Shown here one piece after another: positions 10,300 to 22,400 of a DNA stretch of 64,000 nt. A program made the position numbers and the translations under genes. Below the pieces are notes generated by a model. The model was given only the letters and a program-made list of their open reading frames with translations. It made no database searches and was not told the origin of the DNA. This DNA is from Gyrodactylus bullatarudis (taxonomy: Eukaryota > Platyhelminthes > Monogenea > Gyrodactylidea > Gyrodactylidae), in assembly GCA_012064415.1 (NCBI GenBank), contig SSNU01000144.1, positions 547,084 through 611,083 on the forward strand, in the 5' to 3' direction. How positions within the stretch are numbered: the first letter of the stretch is position 1; the number at the start of each line of letters is the position of its first letter.

Positions 10300-10739
10300 T
10301 GAACAAGTTTGATGATTCCCAAATTGATTATTAAATACTGTATTCATTTACTATTTTCTAACAAACCTTTATATCTATGTTAATTACCTGCTCTCTCATG
10401 AACAAGGATGAATAACACTAAAGTTTATTTAAGTCAAAAAGAAAAACAACTATTTATTTCTATTAAATATATATTATTATCTAAGTATATAATATATATT
10501 TCATTTGAAAATGTATTAATTATATATCCAATACATACTACTATTATGTATTAAATAACAACTACAGATAATAAATTTAAAATTATTTCAAACACTTTGT
10601 CTATCGTAGTATTTTCCAATGCCTAAATGAATGATAGTAAAAACTATGAATTCATTGAAAGCAAATTTTAATCGGGGTAAAACTCATGCTTTAGTTCAAA
10701 GTTAATTTAATCATCATCAATCAATCAAGATATTAAATA
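10300..10739. other. Intergenic, fimbrin 3' side
   Basis: AT-rich spacer between the fimbrin stop and the ATG of the A1CF/RBM46-like gene on the same strand. It contains runs of TATAT/ATATT around 10466-10505. No ORF or RNA gene is apparent. Confidence 0.5.
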
Positions 10740-13700
10740 ATGAGCGAATTTAATAATCAGTAAGTTTTCACAACATTCATGCAGTAAAAAAATCAAAAAA
10801 TATTATTCCCTTATTATTTCCAGAGAAGATAAAGTTTATTATCATGTTTTATCCAAAGAAGTAGCCCTAGCAAATCTATGTGAATCAACTAACTATCCCA
10901 TGTTACAAGAGAATGGCCAACGATGCTATGGCCCCCCACCTGATTGGTCTGGACCACCACCGGAAAAAGGATGTGAAGTATGTCTAACTATTTCATCTAA
11001 TTTTATATCAAAGATTTTAACCAATTTTACTCTCTCAACTTTTTGGCACCTAAAATAACTTTTCTTCAAGTTAACTGATTAAAAAAATAAAATAACCTGT
11101 CTGAATATATTACTAGGATAAGGGCCCATAAAGTAACCAAAATAGACAAATAAAATCAGTCCTCAAGTAATTTTGAAATTTTGCAGATTTTTATCGGAAG
11201 CATACCGAGACATTGCTACGAGGATGAACTGGTTCCAATCTTTGAAAAGGTTGGAAAAATCTACATGTTTCGTCTAATGATGGACTTTAGTGGGTATAAT
11301 CGTGGTTATGCCTTTTGTCTTTACACGAATAAGGAAGCTAGCCATACAGCTGTACAAAAATTGAATAATTATTGCATCAGAGTGGGCAAACATCTTGGAG
11401 TATGCCTATCCATAGATAATTGCCGCCTATTTGTCGGAGGCATCCCTAAAGATAAGAATCGCGAAGAGATTCTCTCAGTAAGCTAATTTTTTAAACTCAT
11501 ACCATGATTCATTCCAGTCAACATACAGAATACATTACCAGTTTTGATCTCAGTTGACTAAGAGAATTTGAAAAAAATTATTGAGACATGTTTTTTTTCT
11601 CTTGTTTTTTCTAACGAGAAAAAAATCATTATTTGATTAACTTTAAAGCTTTTCTTTCTCTCAATTCCAAGTGTCTGTAGATTTTGACTTGAATTTGCAT
11701 AACTTCTATTTGTGTCTGATCAACCCTGCTACGTAATGACTCAGTTTGTTGACTTGCTTTTGCAAAAAAACCAATCAATTACAGAGTATTAGTTTTAAAG
11801 ATAAGATTTCAGAATAAATAAATCATCAGGCCCTTCATCTCAAGCCTCCCCCTAGATTAATCCCGTTCTTCTGAAGAAAGTTAATTGTTATTCTACACCC
11901 CCTATAATTGCAATGCTTAAATTCAATTTGTATAGACTATAGTTTTTCTTTTTCAAATAATCTGACAGTGATAATAAATTAACAATGTTGAAATCCAGTC
12001 TAAAATTCTAATTCTACAATTACACATCTTTCGAATGAAAAGATTTCTATTTGTCTATTGAATAATCTAATAATGTAACCATTATTATTTGTCAAACTAT
12101 CTCGTCAGATTTCAATGATCAAACTTACCTAGTCTCATTTCTGCTCATTTTCTTCTCTTGGAGAAAACTTTTCTCTTCTTTTCATCATTACTACAACTTT
12201 TGAGGATAATGATTTTTTTACTACTCCATAGCTTCTTGTTTAACATAGGGGGCAGGTGTGTATACTTTGCAAGAGAGAATAATAGTCATATTCTCTGAAC
12301 AAAGTCTCACCCACACCTACCATCAAGGTTGTGCATAAATGAATGAAATTCTCTCTCTTTCACTCATATTCTTTTTTCTTCAAAATACCACCATATAAAC
12401 TACAAGGGCCAATTTTACTACTACATTTTCTTCGTTTAAAATATAGTATAGTTATCAGATATACAAAAATCTGACTAATTCCTATTTAGGTTGTGAGAAT
12501 TCAAAATTATTGCTCACTCCATTATTACTCATGATTAATCGTTTTTTGTTCAAAGACATTACCGTGTTAAATTTCTAAAAAAATCTAAACTTGACTAATC
12601 CTTATTTTTGAAGGAGATGAAAAAAATTACGGAAGGCGTCTCCGATGTGATGATATGTCCAGGTGCCGGTGACCATGTTAATAAGGGATTTGCTCTTGTT
12701 GAATATCTCACGCACAAAGAAGCAGCAATGGCTCGTAGGAAGCTTCTACCCGGACGAGTATTACTCTGGAACCATCAGATCTCTGTCAACTGGGCAGAAC
12801 CCGATAAACACTTCAAACAACAACAACAACAACAACCAACTCAAGATTCAATTAAGGTAACTTATCACTGCTAACCATTCAATCAAATAGTTTCTCAATC
12901 CTAATCCATTTATGCTCATTGAACTCTGTACTCTCCTCTACCTTTTGGCAATTTATCTATTTCATATTCTCTATCGGTTTGATCATCTCAAATTACAACA
13001 TTATCTCAAAATAAGAAAGTTTTTTTGGTTATGTAATAAAAAGAAAACACTCTAAAGGTCGCCTTATCAAAGTTACATTTCATCTCTGTTTGTATAGCAT
13101 GAAACCATAAAAATATTCTAATCAATAACAATCTTTTCCACCCGATTGACTCCTGCAACGATTAATCTCTACATTTTTTTAAACTTGAAAAAAATAACCA
13201 ACCTCATATTTATACTCTGATTAGAAATACCTCTGCCTCAAGAATATCTACAACTCATCCGAAGTGGATCTCAAGAGTTATGTTAACGAGACCCTAGCCA
13301 GTTATTATTGTATCAAGAATGATATTCTCAACTCAACGAATAATAACGTGTCCTCTTACGAGAATAGATTCCCACCAAACGCCAGCTCCTATCAGACCAA
13401 CTCCAACAATAGTCCTACCTATCCCTCCTCCCCAGTCCTCTGGAATAACCTCAACAACAATACTTCAAGTAGTAGTAGTAGTAACAGTACTTTTAGCAAT
13501 GCCAACCTCAAGACACTTTTATCAAATGTAAACTATCCGTCAGGCACTTCCTTTGTTCAACATTGCATTCAAATCAATAAGACCACTTACAACATGTTTC
13601 TCTATCGGAATGAAGACTATGATGTAACCATCAAGATTCTCAATGATACCCTCCTGAATGGAGAGAAAATCTATTTGTCACTGGAAATGGTTAACTCTAA

Positions 13701-15070
13701 TCCTACCATTAAAACAACCAACACTATCAACACCGATAATCACTATGAATACCATCCTGATGGAAATAAGCTAAACATTTCTTCATCATTACTCTACGAG
13801 CAAAACTTAACCTATTGTCAACTTTACAATCATGTTAATCATCATAATCATCATCTTCTTCTTCACCACAACCACCTCCACCACCACCAAAATCAACATC
13901 ATCAACAACAAAAACAGAATCAAAATCATCTTCATCAAGTTAAATGCAAGTTTTCTTATTGATTTATTTGTCTTGTAATGCATCTTCATATCTCTTAGAC
14001 ATTCCATGGCTTATAACTTATAAGACTTGGTTAAGACTTGTCTGACTCAAATAATCAGAAAGAATAATTCCCTTGATTTCTTAATTAAATAAAGCTCACC
14101 TTCTTCTTTAACCCCCCCCCCCCCAATTAAGACAGAAAGAAAAGCAAGAGTAAAAAAATTCAAAAAGTTTAGACATCTGCTTGAGACTTTAGGTTTAGAT
14201 TTTTAGATTTTTTTCTAACCAAATCTACATGAAAAATCTATTTCTATTCTGTTCCTCCAACTATTTATCTTTTTTCTATCTTCTCAGCAAGGAAGTCATC
14301 TCAAGCACCATCAATCAACAATAATCATAATAACAGAGTCAATCAAAGGTATCTAGCTTGCTATCAATGCAATCGTCAAGTCAACAATGCTGATAATGCC
14401 ATTATGCTCAACGAGAGTGTCCGAGATTTGACAAACTTTTGCATTGAGAATCACCTTGGCCAACCCATCTATAACATAAATATCAACTTGTGGATCGACA
14501 AGCTCACCGGACTCAAAGTTCCTCTTTATTCTGTCCAAGTAATTTAATCCTCATCAATCAAGTACTTCCAACTCTAGTCCATCTGGTTTTATCTCGAACT
14601 ATGTCAGCACTATTAGCTAACTTGGCATTTCCCCGTGCCTCTGTTATTCCCTTAAACTAGATAACATTTTTGGATCTTGAATCTATAATTTCTATCACGA
14701 TGCCTCTCCACTATTTATTTGGCCCTAGATTTATTTCTACGAATTTAATTACTCGGATGAATAGTTGGTTCAAATTAGTTACTAACTATCATAGTTCTAC
14801 TTCTCTATAGGTCTGATGAAAACTAACTGCTGTATTGTAAGTTGTAAGAATTACTTTTTGAGGTTTTATGGGGTTCTTCTACAACTTTCATTCTATTGTT
14901 TATAATTTTCATGGTCCATTACTTTTCAGATTTACATACCAAAGTTGGACAAAACCTTTCAGAGTATAGATTTAATAGAAAAGTTTGATGAAGCTGTAAC
15001 CTACGCCTCAACACAAATCTTATCATGGATACAACTGAATCATGATGCAATCGAAATGAGCAAAAATTAA
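10740..15070 (+). CDS. A1CF/RBM46/RBM47-type RNA-binding protein (3 RRMs + dsRBD)
   Basis: Seven exons join in frame to 606 residues: 10740-10759, 10824-10977, 11187-11477, 12614-12856, 13225-13945, 14288-14538 and 14930-15070. The signature before RRM1 (QENGQR, then [16 protein letters not shown]) and RRM1 ([20 protein letters not shown], about residues 59-135) match the hnRNP R/Q-A1CF-RBM46 group. RRM2 begins at [18 protein letters not shown] (about 137-220) and is followed by a short poly-Gln linker. RRM3 starts at about 237 (YLCLKNIY) and is interrupted by about 75 Asn/Ser-rich residues before resuming near 345. A His/Gln/Asn-rich stretch follows. Residues from about 510 to 600 resemble the C-terminal dsRBD of A1CF, RBM46 and DND1 ([17 protein letters not shown]). 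Intron 5 appears to use a GC donor. Relatives act in mRNA editing, mRNA stability and germ-cell development. Confidence 0.88.
13946..14287 (+). other. Probable GC-AG intron
   Basis: The only junction that keeps the frame open between the RRM3 exon and the dsRBD exon uses the donor GCAAGT at 13946, which matches the U1 consensus apart from the usual GC variation, and the acceptor 'ttctcag' ending at 14287. GT donors nearby give the wrong phase or are poor. The intron contains a run of 14 C around 14111. With this junction the whole gene totals 1821 coding bases, divisible by three. Confidence 0.7.
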
Positions 15071-16422
15071 TAAATTTGACAATTATAGATGTTGATGATG
15101 TGTCACAATTGAATAAAAAATTAGTATTATAACTTATCAGGCCCGATATTTGAGCAATAGGCAGATTAGAGAAGATAATTTTGAGAGATTACTTTGAAAC
15201 TATCATCAAGTTGAGTATACATTTATTAGTGAGCATGAGTTGGATAGTGAAGCATAACTCCTTCATTTATAGTATGAATAGTTAGAAACTGTTGAGCTCA
15301 GTTAAATGCAATATCGCTAAATGTGTGAAAAAAAATGGCTTCCTAAAATCCGTGATTCAAACCAGAGAAGAAAATCCGAGATAAAATTATTTTGTCAATC
15401 ACCCAGCTACTTTGAAGTAACCACACAAAATTTCAATAGTTTTATTATTCATGTTATGACTTGTGAGTAGTTATGATTTTAGAAAATATTTTTTTCTGAT
15501 TTTTCGAAAAAATGTCTAAATCACGAATTTTAGATTTCACCTGTTTATTTTTGTTTTGCGTATGTACTTCAAAGTAGTTACATATAACAAAAACCCCTTC
15601 TAAATTCTAGAATTGAAAAAAAACTTCAAGTGTCTGAATCACGGATTTAAAATTGCTAAATTTTGCTTCACAAATCTTTTTCTTTTCTATGAGTCTCTAA
15701 AAATAAGTCTTTTCTCTTGTACAAGAATAATTTGAAGTTTATTAAAGTTTCCGTAAAGCTATCTCAATAGGTCTCTTTTAACCATATTAAACAACGTTAA
15801 GGATTGACAAATTCTGTTTTCTTTCTTTTCCTCTCAATCCAGTTATTTGAATATTTTCTATATATTATAATATATAAGTCTTTTTTATGTTATATATAAT
15901 TTGAACAGATATAATTTTTCATTTCTTTAATAAATGAATAATAATAATAATAATTCTTGAAAAGATTTCTTCTGCCCATTTCCATGGATAAAAACAACAT
16001 CTCCCGAGTAGGAAGGCCTCCTCGGGAAGAATTTGCCAGCAAGTTTTTTTGATAGAAATAAAATAATTAATACAAAAAAGAGAAACACAGCATTAATAAT
16101 ACAATGATAGTTATGAATTTGATAATGATGATGATCGAGAGGGGGGGGGGCGTTTGTGTGTTTCATGTGATCAAGGTCGAGTCTCTTTCTTTCTCTCTCT
16201 CTCTTGGTCTCCTTAAATCTTGTACATTAGTGATTGAAAATCTTTAAAATTTCAAATGTAATAAGTAATATCAACAATACGATTAGTGTATGATGGACAT
16301 TTAATTAACAGTGTTATTTCTGGGTGGAATAAATTTTAATAAAAATCTCTCATTAGTGTGTCAAGTTAGTGTTGAATTGTGTGAGTGTGTGTGTTTGTAA
16401 ATGAAATCTTTAAAGTATGTTT
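15071..16422. other. Convergent intergenic region between RBM46-like and collagen genes
   Basis: The two genes end toward each other here, so this contains both 3' UTRs. An imperfect inverted repeat spans about 15340-15650, with paired motifs such as 'ccgtgattcaaac'/'tgaatcacgg' and 'actttgaagta'/'tacttcaaagta'. A run of 10 G lies at 16141-16150 and a short GT-rich tract at about 16379-16396. No gene was found. Confidence 0.5.
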
Positions 16423-19400
16423 TCAAACAAGTTTTCGACAGACACTGCACTTGCTGATCATCATGTTGGCGTCAACGTAGCCAAGTTGGGATCCCTGGGG
16501 CTTCTCGAATTGTTCATGTTCTTCGATTGCCTTGAGCCAGTAGCTGCGACCATCTTGCCAATGGTAACATTTACTGTTCTGATTGTTGCATTCGATAAAT
16601 GGTAGAGACTTGAAATGGGACAAACAACTACCTGGTGATTCAAGGGGTTGTCCAGCTCCCTGAGAGGAGCCATGTACAGCCATAGAAAAGCTCATGCCAG
16701 AATGGTGAAGAGCATAGCCTTCAGGACAATCATTCGGGCTCATGCGCTGAGTATGTATAGAGATAATCGGTCCTCTTGATTGGCAGACGGAGCATCGGGA
16801 AATGTATCCACTAATATAATTTGCATCAAGAGGTTCTGCCATGTTGTGTTTAATTGTTGATAACCAGTAAGATCGGCCATTTCTCATATTGATTTCACAT
16901 TCACCATTGTATTGTTGTGCAGCACAATCGAGAATTGGAGTTGTAGTAAACTTTTGCATGCATGAGCCAGCAGAACCAAGATCAAAGCCAACAGCATTTT
17001 CATTGCCAGATATAGAGACAAGACTGTAGCCAGTGTAAAGTTTTGAGGTACCCTGGGGACACTCGGGTGGTGTATCAGACTGAGAGTGAAAAGCGTAGAG
17101 GAAACCTCCATCGAATCTTCTAGCTTTACCAGGTTTGCCAGGGAGACCAGGATGTCCTCGATCACCAGGATCACCGGGCATTCCAATTGATCCTGGAATA
17201 CCTTTTTTACCAGGATAACCAGAAGGTCCTGGTTCACCAAAGGGATAGCCAGCACGACCCTTGTAGCCTACATCACCTTTGGGGCCTGGACGACCAGGTC
17301 TGCCATACATACCTGGAAGACCTTTTTCACCTGGATAGCCAGGATGACCGGGTTCACCGAGTGCACCTGGATAACCGGGCATTCCTCTACCTGGATCGCC
17401 TTTATCACCTCTAAAACCATTCATACCAGGCTCACCTAATAAGGGAAGAGTTATCAATAAGGATTGGTTAAAAAATTAAGAGTTACATTGTTTATTTCGA
17501 TAGGAAAATTGTAGGTTTGAACTTTAATTGAACAAAGTTGATTGTGGCCTTTAAAAAATACCACCTTGTTAACAAAGCAATCAATACTTTAAGAATGTAT
17601 TGTATCTTGGAACTATTTCAAAGTCATTAGAATTTTCAAAAATAATTTACCTCTATCGCCGACAAATCCAATCTGACCCATGTCACCAGGAGTTCCAAGA
17701 GGACCAACGTTTCCAGGGAATCCTCTAGGACCAGGATTACCATTTCGACCAGGCATACCAGGTCTGCCTGGAATTCCAGGATCGCCCATATCACCAGGAT
17801 ATCCAGACATTCCAGGATTTCCAGGACGTCCATTCTCTCCGGGTCTTCCAGGATAGCCTTTAGGTCCAGGTTCACGATAGCCACCGTCCGGACCGGGATC
17901 ACCTCTTTGACCTTTTTCACCTATGAACAAACATATTTTGGTAAGAGAAATTCAAATTTAAGATTGGTAAAAAAAAGAATACTAACCAATATCACCATTA
18001 TAACCTGGTCGGCCAGGCATTCCCTTGTATCCGTCTTTGACAAGAGAGCTTAAACCCTTTTCACCTTTAGGGCCAGGAAGACCGTCCTTACCAGGATCTC
18101 CAGGTAAACCGATTGAGCCAGGAATTCCAGCTGAACCAGGATATCCAGGCAAGCCTTTAACACCACCTGTGCAATTGGGAAATAGTCCAGGTGAGCCTGG
18201 TGCGCCAGGGAAACCTCTTGTGCCAGGCATGCCAGGCTTTCCAGGATGACCTCGGTCTCCTCTACCTCCAGGCATTCCTCCAGAACCAGGATATCCGGGT
18301 TGACCAGCTCTTCCAGGAAATCCTTTAGCGCCCATTGAGCCAAGCATTCCAGGTTGTCCAGGTGTACCGACGTGACCAATCATACCGTTCATTCCTATCC
18401 ATTGATTATGAGAATTAATAGTTGATAGAGTTGTTATCAATTCAGTTTATTTTAGCCAAGGAAGAATTTATATCGATCAGAATCACTATAGACTAATACA
18501 TGAAAACTAGGTTATTTCCCAAGAATTTCATGATAATAAAACTTATAAAATAATCAATAGGAAATAAAAATCTTGTCTGTTGCTAACTTGATGGAGTGTT
18601 TGTGGAGTTAAAATCCCTGACAACTTTTCAGACATAAATTCAAGCCTTTCAACATTTAGGTGTAAAATACATGTTTGACATGGAAAAAAATTCATTCGAC
18701 AACACGAAATCCGATCTGGTAAAAGGGAATAAATCATGGTGGAAATCAAATAAAGTAGATTCTAATAAATTATACTACTAGTTTAGTTGATATCTTGACC
18801 TAAAATTACTACTACAGAGAGATAAGCTAACAAAAAGTGGAAAGTAGAATTAATAACTGTTTATTCATATGGTACCGATTGGCAAAATCTAAACGAAAAT
18901 ATGAATGAATGTCCACATGTTGACCTAAACATTTTGGTTTAGTACACATTTGGCAATATTCCACCCTTTAGTTATCTCTTTTAGTAAAAAATGTCCTGAT
19001 ATAAAAAAGTTTTTTTTTCAGATTTCGATTTATCCGATCATGGAAGGGGCTCATTCATTGTTCAAATTCAATTTATACGCATACTTGACAAAAGAGTCAA
19101 GAGATGAGATAAAGAAGAGAGAAAGACTATATGTAGGCATCGTATTTAGAGTGTAGGGAAAAATTCCCGTGAACAGTGAAAAGATTTTTTTCCATCAATT
19201 TTACCATCTGTAGTGCAATGAGTGTACCTGAGAAAAAAAATTCTTCAAATTTCTTATAGTACATGACGTAGATTGATGGGAACAGAGGAGAAGAATAATT
19301 TCAAAGAGGTTGAAAGCGAAAGAGAGAGAGCGAGATAGGCTTTATAAAACTTGAACGATTATAGGGTGGATCAATGAAGAAGAGGAGGAGGGCATTATCT

Positions 19401-22400
19401 GTGGAAATTAAACTTTTTTCAAATCATTCTACCCGCAAGCTAGAATAGAGAGAGATGCAGATGAGAATTCCAATGTACTTGATATGAGAATTTTAACTTA
19501 TAGAGGTAATTTGTTATCATTTCTTCTTCTTATTTAGAGGAGAAGGATGAAAGCTGTGCTTATTAAGTGATAGAAAAAATAACGCTTTATTTACATTGAG
19601 AGAAAAGACAAAGAATTTGACATGCCCCATCTCTGGGTGAGAACGTGTTTAAATTTAGGAAGTTAGATAATGATTTAATTGAGATAAAAATAAAATCTTT
19701 ATCCGAGAAGTGCACAGTCACTCACCAGGTGGACCTGGTCTTCCAGGTGAACCATCAAAGCCAGGTTTACCAGGGAAACCATTATTGCCAGGGTATCCTT
19801 TTTCGCCAGGAAGTGCTATGCCAGGTAAGCCGGGGAAGCCAGGATGTCCTGGTTTGCCATTGAGTCCATTGAGACCTGGATGTCCAGGACGACCTTTGAA
19901 ACCTTTATTTCCTTTATCACCAAGGTGGCCCTTTTGACCAGGATCTCCAGAGGCTCCTCTTCGACCCTATTAAAAAAGATGAGTGAAATCAGAGTATATC
20001 CTTTATAAATTTTATTAGAAATAGTTTACTTTAACTCCAGGACGTCCTTCAAGACCGTATGGGCCAGGTTTACCGGGCATTCCTCTCATACCTTTCTCAC
20101 CAGTGTAGGCCAAGTCACCAAAGTCTCCTCTATCACCAGGCAAGCCAGGAATACGTTCACCAGGTTGACCAGGATAACCAGGAATTCCATCTGAACCTTT
20201 GAGACCTCCACGACCAGGAATACCAGGTCTTCCAGATTTTCCTTTTTGACCTTTCAATCCTTTAACACCAGGTCGTTGATTTCCGTTTAAGCCAGGCTCG
20301 CCATCCATACCACGTCGACCAGGAATACCACGAGGACCTTTAGTTAATTTTAAATTTATTATCTTGGTTAAAGGCAGGAGATAGATTTTAAAACATACCT
20401 GGCAATCCTGGGTGACCGAAGTCTCCAGAGAAACCTTTTGCTCCTTTAATTCCATTAGTTCCGGGTCTTCCGGGTATTCCATTATATCCTGATTCACCTG
20501 AATCTCCTTTCATTCCGACAAAACCGACATGTCCAGGTAAACCAACATTACCTGGTCTTCCAGGATAGCCTTTTGCGCCACTGCGACCCTTGAGTCCGGG
20601 CATTCCAGTTGAGCCATGATGACCTGGTTTTCCGTTGAGTCCTGGAAGACCTTTTTCACCAGTAGCATAACACTTTCCAGGCATACCTGGTATGCCAGGC
20701 ATACCCTTTTGGCCAATCTCACCATCCATTCCAGGAAAACCTTTGAGACCCTTCATCGATCTGTAGGCAGGTCTACCAGCCAGACCTTTATGACCTTTAA
20801 TGCCAGGAATTCCAGGGAAACCTTTCATGCCAGGTCTTCCAGGGAAACCTTTGAGTCCAGGATAGCCTTTGATTCCTTTCATACCGGGGCCGCCAGGATA
20901 ACCAGGAGCACCAGGTAATCCAGGATAACCTTTACGACCGGGAATAGGATTAAGAATAGTTCCAGGATCACCTGGTTCACCAACTAGACCGTGGAAACCT
21001 TTGTCACCTCTACTACCAACCATTCCAGGATTTCCATTGGTGCCTGGTCTACCCGGAATACCAGGAAAACCTTTGTCTCCTGGGACACCATCGTAACCAG
21101 GAAGGCCAGGATGACCCTTCATTCCCAGATCACCAATATGACCTTTCTCGCCATCTCTGCCAGGGATACCAGGTCTACCCGGTATACCTTTGATGCCTTG
21201 ATCTCCAATAGGGCCGTCTCTGCCAGGATTTCCTTCTCTACCAGGGGGTCCCATGGCACCTTTTCTTTCAAATTTTTGAATATTTTTGGGAGCTTGGCAA
21301 ACTCCATCTCTTCCTCTATCACCGGCCATTCCAGGAAAACCTTTAGCACCTTTTCGACCAGGCATACCATTAGGACCTGGGATAGCGGCACCGGCAGGTC
21401 CAGGATGACCCATTTCTCCAGGATAACCAGGAATACCAGGACGTCCAGTCATTCCAAATGGACCGGGTTCACCGGGCTGTCCCATGTAGCCTTTGATACC
21501 TTTGTAGCCAGGCATTCCTGGTTCTCCAGGCATACCAGGTTTGCCATTCTTGCCGGGTAAACCTGAGAGACCCTTTTCTCCAATAATGACTTGAGAGTAC
21601 TTTTGAATAATATAACCAGTATCACCCTTGTCACCAGGCATTCCCGAAGGACCTGGATAGCCAGGACGACCTTTAAGGCCTCTTTTACCTGGCATGCCTG
21701 GACGACCAGGATACCCTGGCCCACCGTCCATTCCAGGTTGACCAGGAAGCCCTGGATTACCGAAACCTCCTTGTTCTCCATCCTCGCCGCGATAGCCATT
21801 CATACCAGGCATTCCATCAGGACATAGCGGACAGTACTGACCGGGATTACCTTAAAATATAAATTTTTAAGTAACTCTTGAAAATTTGTAATTAATAATT
21901 ATAATTAGTGATTAACTACTAATCTCATCAAAAATACTTGAGTTAGATTCTAAACTCATTTGTAAGGTTATATTTCACTTCAGACTCTAACGCGGTTAAT
22001 TAATTTTCGTAGATTATAGGATAAAATTTAATTAAACTTTATAAGGTGCTTGGCCTTTATTTGCCAAACACACACCAGAAAAACCTCAGAAACAATTTCT
22101 CCTATACCTATCATATTTGCATGGATGCACACATTCCTCAAAGAAGACAACACACAAGAAAAGCCAATCAGAAACATTTCATGTAAAATTTATCATTTTG
22201 GGTACATATAAATCTGGCATGTAAAAGCTGAAGTGTACACTGCGAAATAAAGTATCTTTCTTATGAATTTAACTATTGCTCGGACAAGAACACAGAGGTT
22301 TCTCAAACAAGTAATGAAAATTAGTTTTAGTAACCTCACAAATAATAATATGTAAGGGTTTATTTCAATAGAAGATTTGATATAGGTTATTTATTGAAGT

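Noticed and set aside
17187..21827. Long open frames on the plus strand and in alternative minus frames within the collagen exons
   Set aside because: They are the antisense or shifted readings of the Gly-X-Y repeat, whose composition suppresses stops; the collagen frame alone has domain content and splice consistency.
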